NCBI GenBank assembly: GCA_020060215.1
Contig: JAGVAP010000079.1
Location: forward strand, 47,616-111,615
Origin: Deltaproteobacteria bacterium
GTDB lineage: Bacteria; Desulfobacterota; DSM-4660; Desulfatiglandales; HGW-15
DNA: 64,000 nucleotides
Direction of reading: 5' to 3'
In this document: piece after piece, positions 1 to 8,455 of the stretch
Layout of the letters: each line of letters begins with the position of its first letter
How positions within the stretch are numbered: the stretch's first letter is position 1
The notes under the pieces: generated by a model
The model's input: only the letters and a program-made list of their open reading frames with translations
Databases searched by the model: none
What the model was told of the DNA's origin: nothing
Position numbers and translations under genes: made by a program

Positions 1-177
1 CGGATTCACGACAACCACAGGGTCGTCCCTCATTGGATCGTTTGGGTCTTCGCCAAGGACTTGAAAGATCGCCGCGGGACATACGGGCACGCAGTCACCG
101 CACCCGTTGCATAGACCCGTGTCGATGGTGATGAAGAAGTCACCCGACGCATCCTTATATCCATAGTTAGCAAGCAC
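1..177 (-). CDS. 4Fe-4S ferredoxin, C-terminus beyond the window
   Basis: Only the first 59 codons are inside the window. Reading from a GTG at 177, preceded by GGAGG at 184-188, the protein shows one CxxCxxCxxxCP cluster motif (LCNGCGDCVPVCP) and then an acidic stretch, as in small bacterial-type ferredoxins. It is the last visible gene of the minus-strand operon that holds the two benzoyl-CoA reductase ATPase subunits, so the likely job is to deliver low-potential electrons to that ATP-dependent reductase. Ferredoxin genes commonly travel with class I benzoyl-CoA reductases. The partner assignment is inference; the Fe-S motif is seen directly. The second half, where another cluster may lie, is not visible. 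Confidence 0.85.
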   Translation of the reverse strand, partial: MLANYGYKDASGDFFITIDTGLCNGCGDCVPVCPAAIFQVLGEDPNDPMRDDPVVVVNP

Positions 178-366
178 TGAAAACCTCCACTCGGAAAGCC
201 AAGAAAGTGTTCCCGAAAAAAACCAGAGAAGAATACCTCCAGCTGGCATTACGCGACGCCAGGGATAAGACTTTCGGGGTTCGCCTAGAATGGCCGGCAT
301 GCAACCTTTCCACCCCAAATCAGTCGTGCGTGGATTCAATGCAACTTCGCATAAGCGGGCGGGCCT

Positions 367-1521
367 TCATCTTTCCCCCGAAAGGATTCGCCCGATGATG
401 AGCCGTTGGATCTCAGAAGTGCCTTCGACGATTTGAAGCAGCTTGGATCCCCGATAGTATCTGCATACAGGGGTCTCTTCCATAAACCCGTAACCGCCGT
501 GAATTTGAACGGCGTCACTGGCGACCTTTTCAGCCATCTCGGACCCAAAGAGTTTCGCAACGGTTGCTTCAAAGGTATGCTTCTTCCCAAGATCCTTCAG
601 CGACGCCGCCTTCAGGTATTGATTTCTGGCCAATTCGATGGAAACGGCCATATCGGCCAATTTGAACTGTACCGCCTGAAAATCGAAGATGGGTTTTCCG
701 AACTGTGTTCTTCTCCTCGCGAAATCAAGGGAATCTTCAAGACACGCCCGAGCCAGGCCAACAGCCATGGCGGCCAGACTGATCCGGCCGGTTTCAAGGA
801 CGGCAAGGTGTTGTGCAAAGCCACGGGTTGGATCCCCCAGCAGGTTCTCGGCAGGTATTCTGCAGTCCCTCAAAATCACCTCATGTGTCGCAGAGGCATT
901 CCAGGACATCTTCCTGTATCGCTCTCCGAGATGAAAACCAGGAGAGCCCTTGGGAACAACAAAAGTCGATATCGTTCCCCTTTCGGACTCGTCTCCATCC
1001 ACCCTTGCCGCTGCGATGAGAATAGACGCATTGTCCAGCCCGATATTCGTGATGAACTGCTTCGTCCCATTCAGAACCCATTGCCCTCGATTCAGAACAG
1101 CGGATGTGCGCAATGATCCTGCGTCTGAACCGGAGTCGGGCTCCGTTAGGCCGAAAGCGCCAATCTTCTCTCCTTTGGCAATAGGGATGAGCCAACGCGC
1201 TTTTTGTCTTTCGGTCCCAAAGGCGAAGAGTTCCTGTCCGACAATACTGGTCGTGACGTCCAAGAGAGCACCGAGGGTGATATCCGCCCGCGAAATCTCC
1301 TCAATACATAGATGCATTTCCACCCAGTTCCCGCCGGTGCCGCCGTATGCTTCCGGAAATGGAATTCCCATGAACCCGAGACTCCCCATTTTTTCTATAA
1401 TGTCATAGGGGTAGGCTCCGGTCCTCTCCATCTCCTCGCCCCGCGGCATGATCTCCTTCCTGGCGAAGCTCCTCACCTCTCTGCGGATCATTTCTTGTTC
1501 CGGTGTAAGGTCGAATTCCAT
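367..1521 (-). CDS. Acyl-CoA dehydrogenase
   Basis: FAD-dependent alpha,beta-dehydrogenation of an acyl-CoA. The 384-residue protein has the normal length. It shows the flavin/substrate motif GLTEPDSGSDAG in the middle and the catalytic-base motif near the C-terminus (VEGTSEIQ), where the Glu is retained; some cyclic-enoyl-CoA dehydrogenases carry Asp there. I start it at the ATG at 1521, giving the usual MEFDLTPEQ opening, rather than a TTG three codons upstream; neither has a strong ribosome site. It follows the ATPase subunit gene by about 27 bases in the same operon. The substrate cannot be read from sequence. Context suggests a ring-cleavage intermediate such as a pimeloyl-, glutaryl- or cyclohexanoyl-type CoA ester. 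Confidence 0.9.
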   Translation of the reverse strand: MEFDLTPEQEMIRREVRSFARKEIMPRGEEMERTGAYPYDIIEKMGSLGFMGIPFPEAYGGTGGNWVEMHLCIEEISRADITLGALLDVTTSIVGQELFAFGTERQKARWLIPIAKGEKIGAFGLTEPDSGSDAGSLRTSAVLNRGQWVLNGTKQFITNIGLDNASILIAAARVDGDESERGTISTFVVPKGSPGFHLGERYRKMSWNASATHEVILRDCRIPAENLLGDPTRGFAQHLAVLETGRISLAAMAVGLARACLEDSLDFARRRTQFGKPIFDFQAVQFKLADMAVSIELARNQYLKAASLKDLGKKHTFEATVAKLFGSEMAEKVASDAVQIHGGYGFMEETPVCRYYRGSKLLQIVEGTSEIQRLIIGRILSGER

Positions 1522-1548
1522 GCTCTGCAATCAGTCGTCTTTGAGATC

Positions 1549-2439
1549 TCAGGCCGCCTTCTGCCTCCCTTTGCCCTTCATGCAGAGCGCGTGGCCGAAG
1601 AGAGCGGCTCCGACAGCACCGGCAATCTGCGTGTCCCACGTGGTCTTTGCAGGCTTGAGTCCGATCATGGGCATGAGCCGGTCGATGACCCCGCGGTTCT
1701 TGGCCATGCCGCCGGTGATCGCAAATTCCCGTTCCACCTGGATTCGCTCCACCAGGGAATAGATCCTCTCGGCCATGGCGCGGCAATAAGCGGCAAGCAC
1801 CTCCTCCGTTGTCCACCCTCTGCGCAGAAGTCCTGTTGCCTCCGATTTGGCGTACACCACACAGGTGCTGGAGACGGCGGCAGGCTCTCTCTCGACCCTG
1901 AAGGAGCGGTCGCCTACGTCATTGATCGGGACTCCCAGCAGATCCGAGAAGACCTCCATTCCCCGGCCTGTTCCGGCAGCGCACTTGTCATTCATCAGGA
2001 AGTTGAGCACTTTGCCCTGGTCGTCGCTTCGTATGGCCTTGATATCCTGCCCCCCTACGTCGAGCACGGTGCGCACCTGGGGACCATAGATGAAGTTGGC
2101 CCCCCGCGCATGACAGGCGATCTCCGTGATGGAGCGGTCCGCGAACGGCACGTTGACCCTCCCGTACCCGGTGCCGATACAGTAGTCCATCCTTTCCTCC
2201 GGCATATCCGTCCTTTCCAGGGCAAAGTTGAGCCCGTTTCGGGCGCTGTTCGGGCTGTCTGAACCGGTGCGCATGTTGCTGTACGCAAAGATAACCCCAT
2301 CCGCCATCACTACAGCCTGGGTGCTGACGGACCCTACGTCGATGCCGACGGTGATGTATTTGGCCGTTTTCCAGTCCATATCGGGGTTCCTCCAATTGGA
2401 CTCGGTCCACCTCCAGAACTCCTTTTTCTCATCAACCAT
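1549..2439 (-). CDS. Class I benzoyl-CoA reductase ATPase subunit (BcrA/BzdQ type)
   Basis: One of two ATP-hydrolysing activator subunits that push electrons from ferredoxin into an ATP-dependent aryl-CoA reductase. It belongs to the BcrAD/BadFG ATPase family (ASKHA fold): phosphate motif GIDVGSVSTQA, then TGYGRVNVPFA, DVGGQD and the two cysteines that bridge a 4Fe-4S cluster between subunits (DKCAAGTGRGME and STCVVYAKSE). The TGYGRVNVPFA and CAAGTGRGMEV segments are, as I recall, typical of BcrA/BzdQ rather than of 2-hydroxyglutaryl-CoA dehydratase activators. Its 296 residues match BzdQ. Start is ATG 2439, eight bases after GGAGG; a TTG at 2445 sits too close to that site. It is paired with the BcrD-type subunit upstream. 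The catalytic subunits lie 23 kb away. Confidence 0.88.
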   Translation of the reverse strand: MVDEKKEFWRWTESNWRNPDMDWKTAKYITVGIDVGSVSTQAVVMADGVIFAYSNMRTGSDSPNSARNGLNFALERTDMPEERMDYCIGTGYGRVNVPFADRSITEIACHARGANFIYGPQVRTVLDVGGQDIKAIRSDDQGKVLNFLMNDKCAAGTGRGMEVFSDLLGVPINDVGDRSFRVEREPAAVSSTCVVYAKSEATGLLRRGWTTEEVLAAYCRAMAERIYSLVERIQVEREFAITGGMAKNRGVIDRLMPMIGLKPAKTTWDTQIAGAVGAALFGHALCMKGKGRQKAA

Positions 2440-2518
2440 CTTCAAATCCTCCAGTGGAAAACCAATTGGTCTTGACTTGTCGATTTCGTTTTCTTGCCGG
2501 CCCGACTCGGGCGATGCG

Positions 2519-3304
2519 TCAGGAATCCTCGGCAGCGACCAGCGCGGCCCCGACCGCCATTCCGTATTCCGGATGCTCGGGAATGAGCAACTCCTGCAGG
2601 TTCAACTGCCTTCTCATCGCATCCACAAACCCGGGATTGTATCCGACGCCGCCCATCATGACGACCTTCTCGTTCACGCCGATTCTGCGGATCATGGAGA
2701 CGATGCGGCTGGCCATGGCATCGTGGATGGACTTGCTGATGTCCTGTTTTTCGGTTTTGGCGTGGATGAGGCCGACCACCTCCGACTCCGCAAAGATGGC
2801 GCACTGTGCGTTCATGGGGATTTCTTTGTCGGATTCCAATGCAAGAGGCCCTATCTCTTCGAGAGAGATTTCCAAAGCCCTGGCCATGGCCTCGATAAAG
2901 GCCCCTGCGCCCGCCGCACACTTCTCATTGATGGCGAAATCAACGGCATTCCCGTTCCCGTCGAGTTTGGCCGCCCTTCCCTCCTCCGCGCCCACATCCG
3001 CGACGGTGCCTGCGTTCGGAAAGAAGAAGTGGGCCCCTTTGCCCATGGCCTTGACGTCGCTCACGAGACCGATATTCCTCTGAAGCGTGGCCTGCACCAC
3101 GTTCTTGCCCGAGCCGGTCCCGCCAATCGTATCGACCTGGTCGGGCCCAAGCGAAGCATCCTTCAGGGCGCTTTCCCAGGACTCCAGCACCGCCTTGCCC
3201 TGGTCAAAGCCCGTAAGCACCTCCGCTGTTCCAATGATTTTTCCGTCTTGCATAATCACCGTCTTCGTATTCTTCGCGCCGCAGTCGATTCCTGCACTGA
3301 TCAT
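2519..3304 (-). CDS. Class I benzoyl-CoA reductase ATPase subunit (BcrD/BzdP type)
   Basis: Second activator ATPase, 261 residues. Seen: N-terminal GIDCGAKNTKT phosphate motif, DVGAEEGRA, and the cluster cysteines in NEKCAAGAGAF and NAQCAIFAESE; the run around SIHDAMASR and the GG before YNPGFV are family landmarks. The pattern fits BcrD/BzdP, the partner of BcrA/BzdQ, so with the next gene it makes a full heterodimeric activator. Start is ATG 3304, behind AGGAGGTGTGGAGTC; an upstream in-frame start at 3388 would only add non-conserved sequence that runs to the end of the neighbouring crotonase gene. Function is inferred from family. A role as activator of the dehydratase-like pair at 34-37 kb is also possible. 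Confidence 0.87.
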   Translation of the reverse strand: MISAGIDCGAKNTKTVIMQDGKIIGTAEVLTGFDQGKAVLESWESALKDASLGPDQVDTIGGTGSGKNVVQATLQRNIGLVSDVKAMGKGAHFFFPNAGTVADVGAEEGRAAKLDGNGNAVDFAINEKCAAGAGAFIEAMARALEISLEEIGPLALESDKEIPMNAQCAIFAESEVVGLIHAKTEKQDISKSIHDAMASRIVSMIRRIGVNEKVVMMGGVGYNPGFVDAMRRQLNLQELLIPEHPEYGMAVGAALVAAEDS

Positions 3305-3384
3305 GACTCCACACCTCCTGAATCCGAGCTGTTCTTCAGGGATTCCCCCGTTGAAGGTCCATTCAACAACGGGGGACTGCCTCC

Positions 3385-4170
3385 TCATTGCCCCTTGTAG
3401 AGAGGTTTCCGTTTTTCGAAAAACGCAGCCACGCCCTCCTTCTTGTCTTCACTCGCAAGGGCCAGATTCACGAACGCGGACTCCAGCACGAGCGCGCTCT
3501 CCAGATCCACTTCCGGGCCGTACTTGAGGGCAAGGAGGATCATCTTCACTGCCAGGGGCCCTTTCTCGGCGATTCTCGCCGCAACCTTCATGGTCTCTTG
3601 GATGAGCGCTCCCTGCGGGATCACCATCGCGGCCAAACCGATCTCCACCGCTTTCTGGGCGTCGATCATGTCGCCGGTGAGCAGATACCACAGGGCCCTG
3701 CTCTTGCCGATCAGTCTGACGAGCCTCTGCGTTCCACCGTAGCCCGGAATGACGCCCAGCCCGAGTTCCGGCAGGCCGAACTTGGCCTTTTCGGAGACGA
3801 TCCTGAGCGAACAAGCCAACGAGACCTCGCAGCCGCCGCCAAGCGCCAATCCATTCACGGCCGCAATGGTCGGGACGCCCAGCGTCTCGATTTCGCGGTT
3901 CATCTGATGACCGATACTCAGGAAGTCGAGCCCGTCCTTCAGAGTGAGCTTCTGGATCTCCCCGATATCCGCCCCTGCGATAAAGGCCTTCTCCCCGGCG
4001 CCGGTGATGACTAAGACCTTCACGCGGTCGTTGCCCTTCACTTCCGCGAGAACGGATCGGATCCCGCGAATGGTTTCCGCATTGAGGGCGTTCAGAGCCT
4101 TGGGGCGGTTGACGGTCAGCAAGCCGATGTTCTCCCGTACCTCGAACTCCACATTGACGTATTCCATCAT
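3385..4170 (-). CDS. Enoyl-CoA hydratase/isomerase (crotonase)
   Basis: Hydration of a 2-enoyl-CoA. The 261-residue protein carries the oxyanion-hole segments (KAFIAGADI and LALGGGCE) and both catalytic glutamates of true hydratases (GGGCEVSL and PELGLGVIPGYGGTQRL), and ends in a KRKP-type tail as usual. Start is ATG 4170, five bases after GGAAGG, rather than a GTG at 4176. It lies between a second crotonase and the BcrD-type subunit in the same operon. Both glutamates and the GGTQRL signature argue against a BadI/BamA-type ring hydrolase and for ordinary beta-oxidation or a cyclic dienoyl-CoA or cyclohexenoyl-CoA hydratase (BadK-like). The exact substrate is open. Confidence 0.9.
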   Translation of the reverse strand: MMEYVNVEFEVRENIGLLTVNRPKALNALNAETIRGIRSVLAEVKGNDRVKVLVITGAGEKAFIAGADIGEIQKLTLKDGLDFLSIGHQMNREIETLGVPTIAAVNGLALGGGCEVSLACSLRIVSEKAKFGLPELGLGVIPGYGGTQRLVRLIGKSRALWYLLTGDMIDAQKAVEIGLAAMVIPQGALIQETMKVAARIAEKGPLAVKMILLALKYGPEVDLESALVLESAFVNLALASEDKKEGVAAFFEKRKPLYKGQ

Positions 4171-4228
4171 ACACACCTTCCTTTCCTGCCGTTCTTCAGG
4201 ATCTGTGTCCCAGTGGAGGTACCGCCCT

Positions 4229-5011
4229 CTAGGCCCCTTTGAACCGGGCCTTCCGCTTTTCCAGAAACGCGCTCAGCCCTTCCCTGCTGTCTTCGGATGC
4301 GAAACAGGCTCCGAGGTACAGGCTTTCCAGCTTGAGCCCGGTGGCCAGGTCCACCTCGGCTCCCTGGTTCAAGGCCCTCATCGCGAACTTGATCGCGATG
4401 GGACTCTTTTCCGCAACGATTCGAGCCCACTGCTCACATTCCGGCAAGAGCTGATCCGGGGACACAACCTTGTTCACGAGCCCGATCCTGAAGGCCTCTT
4501 CCGCATCGATGACCTTTCCCAGCAGGACCAACTCCGCTGCGTTGGCCTTTCCGACCAAGCGGGCCAGCCTTTGGGTTCCGCCCCCGCCTGGAATGATCCC
4601 CAGGTTAATTTCGAGCTGCCCGAATTTCGCCCTTGTGGAGGCGATCCTGAAGGTGCAGGCGAGGGCGATTTCCGTTCCGACCCCGAAGGCATAGCCATTG
4701 ACCGCAGCGACGGTCGGGATATCGAGGTTCTGCATCCGGAGAATCAGGTCCTGTCTTTTCAGGCTGGTCTCGATTCCACTCAGGACGGTCCTCTTGCTGA
4801 GTTCATGGATATCGGATCCCGATATGAAGGATTTCTCCCCCGCTCCGGTCAGGATCAGGCACCGGATCTCCGGATCCCTGCCGATCTCCTGAAGGGTAGT
4901 ATCGAGGATCTCCACCATCACACCGTTGAAGGCGTTGTGCACCTCCGGGCGATTGAAAACGATGGTTGCGAAACCGTCCTTTTTATGGACAAGGAGCTCT
5001 TTCTCCGGCAT
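4229..5011 (-). CDS. Enoyl-CoA hydratase/isomerase (crotonase)
   Basis: Paralog of the next gene, 260 residues. Seen: KSFISGSDI and AFGVGTE oxyanion-hole segments, catalytic glutamates in GVGTEIALA and LEINLGIIPGGGGTQRL. The start is taken as ATG 5011; a GTG at 5020 overlaps the stop codon of the upstream dehydrogenase (GTGA) but lies right on the AGGAG that would serve the ATG. Either way the gene is translationally coupled to the 3-hydroxyacyl-CoA dehydrogenase. Two hydratases side by side suggest two successive hydration steps, for example one cyclic and one open-chain intermediate; this is inference. Confidence 0.9.
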   Translation of the reverse strand: MPEKELLVHKKDGFATIVFNRPEVHNAFNGVMVEILDTTLQEIGRDPEIRCLILTGAGEKSFISGSDIHELSKRTVLSGIETSLKRQDLILRMQNLDIPTVAAVNGYAFGVGTEIALACTFRIASTRAKFGQLEINLGIIPGGGGTQRLARLVGKANAAELVLLGKVIDAEEAFRIGLVNKVVSPDQLLPECEQWARIVAEKSPIAIKFAMRALNQGAEVDLATGLKLESLYLGACFASEDSREGLSAFLEKRKARFKGA

Positions 5012-5016
5012 CGTGA

Positions 5017-5895
5017 TCACTTCTCCTTCTTCCGATAGTCGTAAAAGCCTCTGCCGGTTTCCCTTCCCGCCATGCCGGCCCTGACGATATTCTTCACCCA
5101 CACCGGCATACAGAACCGATCGCCCAACTCCTGGGCCATGTAGTCGGTCACATGAAGCAGCAAAGGGATCCCATTGAGAAAATCGAACAGCTCAAAAGGA
5201 CCCATCGGATGTCCCAGCCCGAGCTTGGCCCCGGTGTCCACATCCTCCACCGTGCCGACCCCCTCGGCGACGATCCGGGCCGCCTCGCACGCCAGCGCAT
5301 TCAGCAGTCTGTTGACGATGAAGGCCGGACTGTCCGCGGAGACGATCGGGGTCTTGCCCATCAGCCTGGCCAGGCTCTTGACCTCCTCCACCGTCTCCTG
5401 GGAAGTCAAGGCGCCCCGGACCACTTCGACGAGCTTCATGACCGGCACAGGGTTGAAGAAGTGCATCCCCGCCACCCTAGCCGGCCTTTTCGTGACCGAA
5501 GCGATTTCCGAGACGGAAAGAGATGACGTGTTGGTGAGGAGAAGGGCGTCGCCGGAGCCGACGATCTGATCGATTCTCTTGAAGGTCTCCTTTTTCAGCT
5601 CCATGTCCTCGTAGACCGCCTCGATCACCACGTCGGCGTCTGCAGCAGCCTCGTACTGTCTGGAAAACTTCATCCTCGAGAGAACGGAGTCCTTTTCCTC
5701 CCTGCTGATCTTCCCCTTTTCCACGAGGGTGGTCAGGTTCTTTTCCACACTCCGCATCCCCTTTTCGATTACCTCCTGGTTCACGTCGATGCCTTGAACC
5801 TTGAATCCGGATTGAGCGAAGGCTTGCGCAATGCTCATCCCCACCTTGCCTACACCGATCAGTCTCAAATTCAATTCCTTGGAAATAGTCGTCAT
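5017..5895 (-). CDS. 3-hydroxyacyl-CoA dehydrogenase
   Basis: NAD-dependent oxidation of a 3-hydroxyacyl-CoA. The 292-residue protein has an N-terminal Rossmann motif GVGKVG, where many relatives have GxGxMG, the acidic end of beta2 (GIDVN), the catalytic His in MHFFNPVPVMKLVE, and the C-terminal helical dimer domain with GHPMGPFEL. Length equals single-domain 3-hydroxybutyryl-CoA dehydrogenases. Start is ATG 5895 behind GGGAGGAGACAC; an in-frame start 16 codons earlier has no ribosome site. Same operon as the crotonases, giving the hydration and oxidation pair of beta-oxidation. Confidence 0.92.
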   Translation of the reverse strand: MTTISKELNLRLIGVGKVGMSIAQAFAQSGFKVQGIDVNQEVIEKGMRSVEKNLTTLVEKGKISREEKDSVLSRMKFSRQYEAAADADVVIEAVYEDMELKKETFKRIDQIVGSGDALLLTNTSSLSVSEIASVTKRPARVAGMHFFNPVPVMKLVEVVRGALTSQETVEEVKSLARLMGKTPIVSADSPAFIVNRLLNALACEAARIVAEGVGTVEDVDTGAKLGLGHPMGPFELFDFLNGIPLLLHVTDYMAQELGDRFCMPVWVKNIVRAGMAGRETGRGFYDYRKKEK

Positions 5896-5958
5896 GTGTC
5901 TCCTCCCTGTGGTGATCTCTCGACGAAAGGATCCCCGGAGCACTGCACGAGGGGTCCC

Positions 5959-7137
5959 TCAGATGACTCCACTCCTTCTCAAATCCTCCACCTGGCCCGG
6001 TTGGTACCCGAGAGCGGCAAGGACATCGTCCGTGTCCTGGCCGAAATAGGGAGCAGGCCTTCTCTTCTCTTCAAGGGCTTCCCCGAAATGGGCGGGAAAA
6101 CCCAATTGGACGGTATCCCCTCGATCAGGATCAGGCATGACTGTGATCATCCCCCTTTCCCTCAGGTGTGCATCCCGGAATACCTCCTCCGGTCTCAGCA
6201 CCGGCGAAAAGCAGACATCCTCTTCTCCCAAGATCGCGATCCACTCCTCCTGGGTTTTGGATGCGAAAAGGCGGATGAGGTCATCGGTCGCGACAGTCCC
6301 TTCCTCGTACGGGAGGAGATGGTTCTGGATCCATTCTTGCTTTCCGACCGCTTTACAGAAATGGATCCAGAATTTCCGCTCCAAAGCCCCCAGCGCCACG
6401 AACTTCCCGTCGGAGGTCCTGTAGATGTTGTAACAGAGGTTGCCCCCGCGCAGATCGTGAGGCCGGGCCTTGCGCCCCATACTTCGGGATACCGTATCCG
6501 CCAGGTTCAGGAGATTCAGGGAGGTCATGATATCGGTCTGAGCCGTATCGATATACTGCCCCTTCCCGCTCTGTTGTCGCCCATGGAGCGCAGCGATGAT
6601 GAGCAGGGCCGTAAAGACCCCGCCACCAGCCATGTCCCCGAACGGGATTCCCGGGATGACCGGTCTGCCTGTGTGCTCACCCGTGGAGGCCAGGATACCG
6701 GAGTAGGACAGGTAGTTGATATCGTGCCCGGCCTTGTTCGCGTAGGGCCCTGTCTGCCCATATCCCGTGGCTGAGCAGTAGATGATCCGCGGATTGACCT
6801 TGACGATCTCCCGGTAATCCAGCCCCAGCCGCTCCATGACCCCCGGCCGATAGCTCTCGACGACCACATCATGGAGCCCGGCCAGTCTCATGAATATTTC
6901 CCTTCCCCTCTCGTCCTTTAAATTCAGTTTCATGCTTCTTTTGTTCCGGTTGGCCATGACGAACGCGGTGCTTTCATAGCTCCGCTCACTGTCGCCCCAC
7001 CTGCCGTAGTCCCCTTCCCGGGGCTCTTCGATCTTGAGCACTTCGGCCCCGAGGTCGCCCAGCAGCATGGTGCAGTACTGGTAGGGCAGAAGCCTCGTGC
7101 AGTCGAGGACCCGGACCTGATCAAGGGGCTTGTACAT
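5959..7137 (-). CDS. CaiB/BaiF family protein, alpha-methylacyl-CoA racemase-like
   Basis: The family contains class III CoA-transferases and 2-methylacyl-CoA racemases. Here the segment GHDINYLSYSG and the residues His138, Asp168 (in FGDMAGGG) and Glu253 (in GALERKFW) line up, from memory, with the His/Asp/Glu catalytic set of the racemase branch (AMACR/MCR), so racemisation of a branched or ring-substituted acyl-CoA is the first reading. Asp139 could still serve as the nucleophile of a CoA-transferase, so that alternative stays open. It has 392 residues, somewhat longer than typical racemases. It lies in the beta-oxidation/BCR activator operon, between an acyl-CoA dehydrogenase and a hydroxyacyl-CoA dehydrogenase, where setting the stereochemistry of an intermediate would make sense. 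Confidence 0.8.
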   Translation of the reverse strand: MYKPLDQVRVLDCTRLLPYQYCTMLLGDLGAEVLKIEEPREGDYGRWGDSERSYESTAFVMANRNKRSMKLNLKDERGREIFMRLAGLHDVVVESYRPGVMERLGLDYREIVKVNPRIIYCSATGYGQTGPYANKAGHDINYLSYSGILASTGEHTGRPVIPGIPFGDMAGGGVFTALLIIAALHGRQQSGKGQYIDTAQTDIMTSLNLLNLADTVSRSMGRKARPHDLRGGNLCYNIYRTSDGKFVALGALERKFWIHFCKAVGKQEWIQNHLLPYEEGTVATDDLIRLFASKTQEEWIAILGEEDVCFSPVLRPEEVFRDAHLRERGMITVMPDPDRGDTVQLGFPAHFGEALEEKRRPAPYFGQDTDDVLAALGYQPGQVEDLRRSGVI

Positions 7138-7176
7138 GTGAAGAATCTCCCAAATGCACGCGAGTGGACTGAGGGG

Positions 7177-8340
7177 TTAACGGTTGGCCTTCCGGTACCC
7201 CAGCGCGTCCGTCGCAATGATCATCTTCAATATGTTGGCTGAGCCTTCGAGCACCTGGTTCACCTTGGCATCCCTCAGCAGTCTTTCCACCGGGTATTCC
7301 TGTGAGTATCCATAGGCGCCCAGGACCCTGAGCGCGCCGTCCGCCACCCTCGAGGCCACATCGCACGAATAATACTTGGCCATGCACGTCTGGAGCGTGT
7401 TGTGAATGTCTCCCGCATCCTTCTGGGCGGCACACCGGTAAACGAGAAGTCGGGCCGCTTCCGTCTCGACGATCATGCGGGCCAGTTCCTCCTGGACCAT
7501 CTGGAACTTGCCGATGGGCTCTCCAAACTGCTCACGCTCTTTCGCGTACTTGACGGACTCATCCACCAGTGCCTGGCTCATCCCCAGCGCTCCCGCGGCG
7601 GCGGACAGCCGGGTATTGTCCAACCCCCCCATGGCGCATTCAAAACCCTTTCCCTCCACCCCTCCCAGCAGATCGCTCTCCGGCACGACCACGTCATCAA
7701 AGAAGATTTCCCCCGTGGGACAGGCGTGCCACCCCATCTTTTCTGCAGTCGGACCGATCGTCACTCCCTGCGCGTGCATATCCACGATGAAGGCCGAAAT
7801 GCCCCGGTGCTTTTTGGACGGATCCGTGTAGGCGTAGATCATCCCGAGATCGGCAACCTGGGCATAGGTGATCCAGGTCTTTGAACCATTCAGGAGGTAC
7901 CGATTTCCCTTCTTCACCGCTCTCGTTTTCATCGCGGCCACATCCGTCCCCGCATTGGGCTCGGTGATGCCGATGCAGCCAAGGAGCTCAGAACTGACCA
8001 GCATGGGGATATACTTCCTCTTCTGCTCCTCGGTTCCGTATTGAAAGATCTCCCGTGCCGTTCCCATGGTCTGCATATTGAAGGGGGCCCGCAACGCTCC
8101 TCCGGTCTTCGCGATTTCCTCGGTCACCACGGCGTGGGCAAGGAAACCCAGGCCGGATCCTCCGAATTCCTCCGGCAGGGGACACCCGAAGAATCCCAGC
8201 TGGCCCATTTCCTTGACGAGCTCCTGCTGAAACGTATGCGTCTGGTCATCGCGAGCCATTCGGGGCATGATCTTGTTCTGCACGAACCTGCGCGCCGTCT
8301 CCCGGATCGCCCTGATCTCTTCGCTCAGTTCGAAGTCCAT
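7177..8340 (-). CDS. Acyl-CoA dehydrogenase
   Basis: Flavin-dependent acyl-CoA dehydrogenase of 387 residues. Seen: GITEPNAGTDVAAM flavin motif, the CGYS-type region AYGYSQEYPVERLLRD, and the catalytic Glu in VLEGSANIL. Start is ATG 8340 (MDFELSEE), placed by GGAG eight bases upstream; the longer reading frame to 8400 runs into the regulatory region. It is the first gene after tetR, separated by 115 bases that hold a degenerate operator copy at 8406-8417. It differs clearly from the dehydrogenases at 367 and 58775, so three different acyl-CoA oxidation steps are probably served. Substrate unknown; electrons would pass to ETF, whose genes are not in the window. Confidence 0.9.
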   Translation of the reverse strand: MDFELSEEIRAIRETARRFVQNKIMPRMARDDQTHTFQQELVKEMGQLGFFGCPLPEEFGGSGLGFLAHAVVTEEIAKTGGALRAPFNMQTMGTAREIFQYGTEEQKRKYIPMLVSSELLGCIGITEPNAGTDVAAMKTRAVKKGNRYLLNGSKTWITYAQVADLGMIYAYTDPSKKHRGISAFIVDMHAQGVTIGPTAEKMGWHACPTGEIFFDDVVVPESDLLGGVEGKGFECAMGGLDNTRLSAAAGALGMSQALVDESVKYAKEREQFGEPIGKFQMVQEELARMIVETEAARLLVYRCAAQKDAGDIHNTLQTCMAKYYSCDVASRVADGALRVLGAYGYSQEYPVERLLRDAKVNQVLEGSANILKMIIATDALGYRKANR

Positions 8341-8405
8341 CTCCTCTTCTCCTTCCTGTCCGGTTCGGATGGCGGGGAATGTCCCAGGCGGACATACCAA
8401 TGTTT

Positions 8406-8417
8406 ACGATCGTTCGT
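8406..8417 (-). promoter_or_regulatory. TetR operator copy (one mismatch)
   Basis: ACGATCGTTCGT, one base off the ACGAA-NN-TTCGT palindrome found through the window. It lies between tetR and the first catabolic gene. A possible promoter on the minus strand (TTGACT at 8427-8432) would place the site between the -35 and -10 boxes. It could give the catabolic part of the operon its own start in addition to read-through from the tetR promoter. Confidence 0.55.
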
Positions 8418-8455
8418 TAACGTCCAAGTCAAAAAAAAATCGTCCGCTGCCCCTC

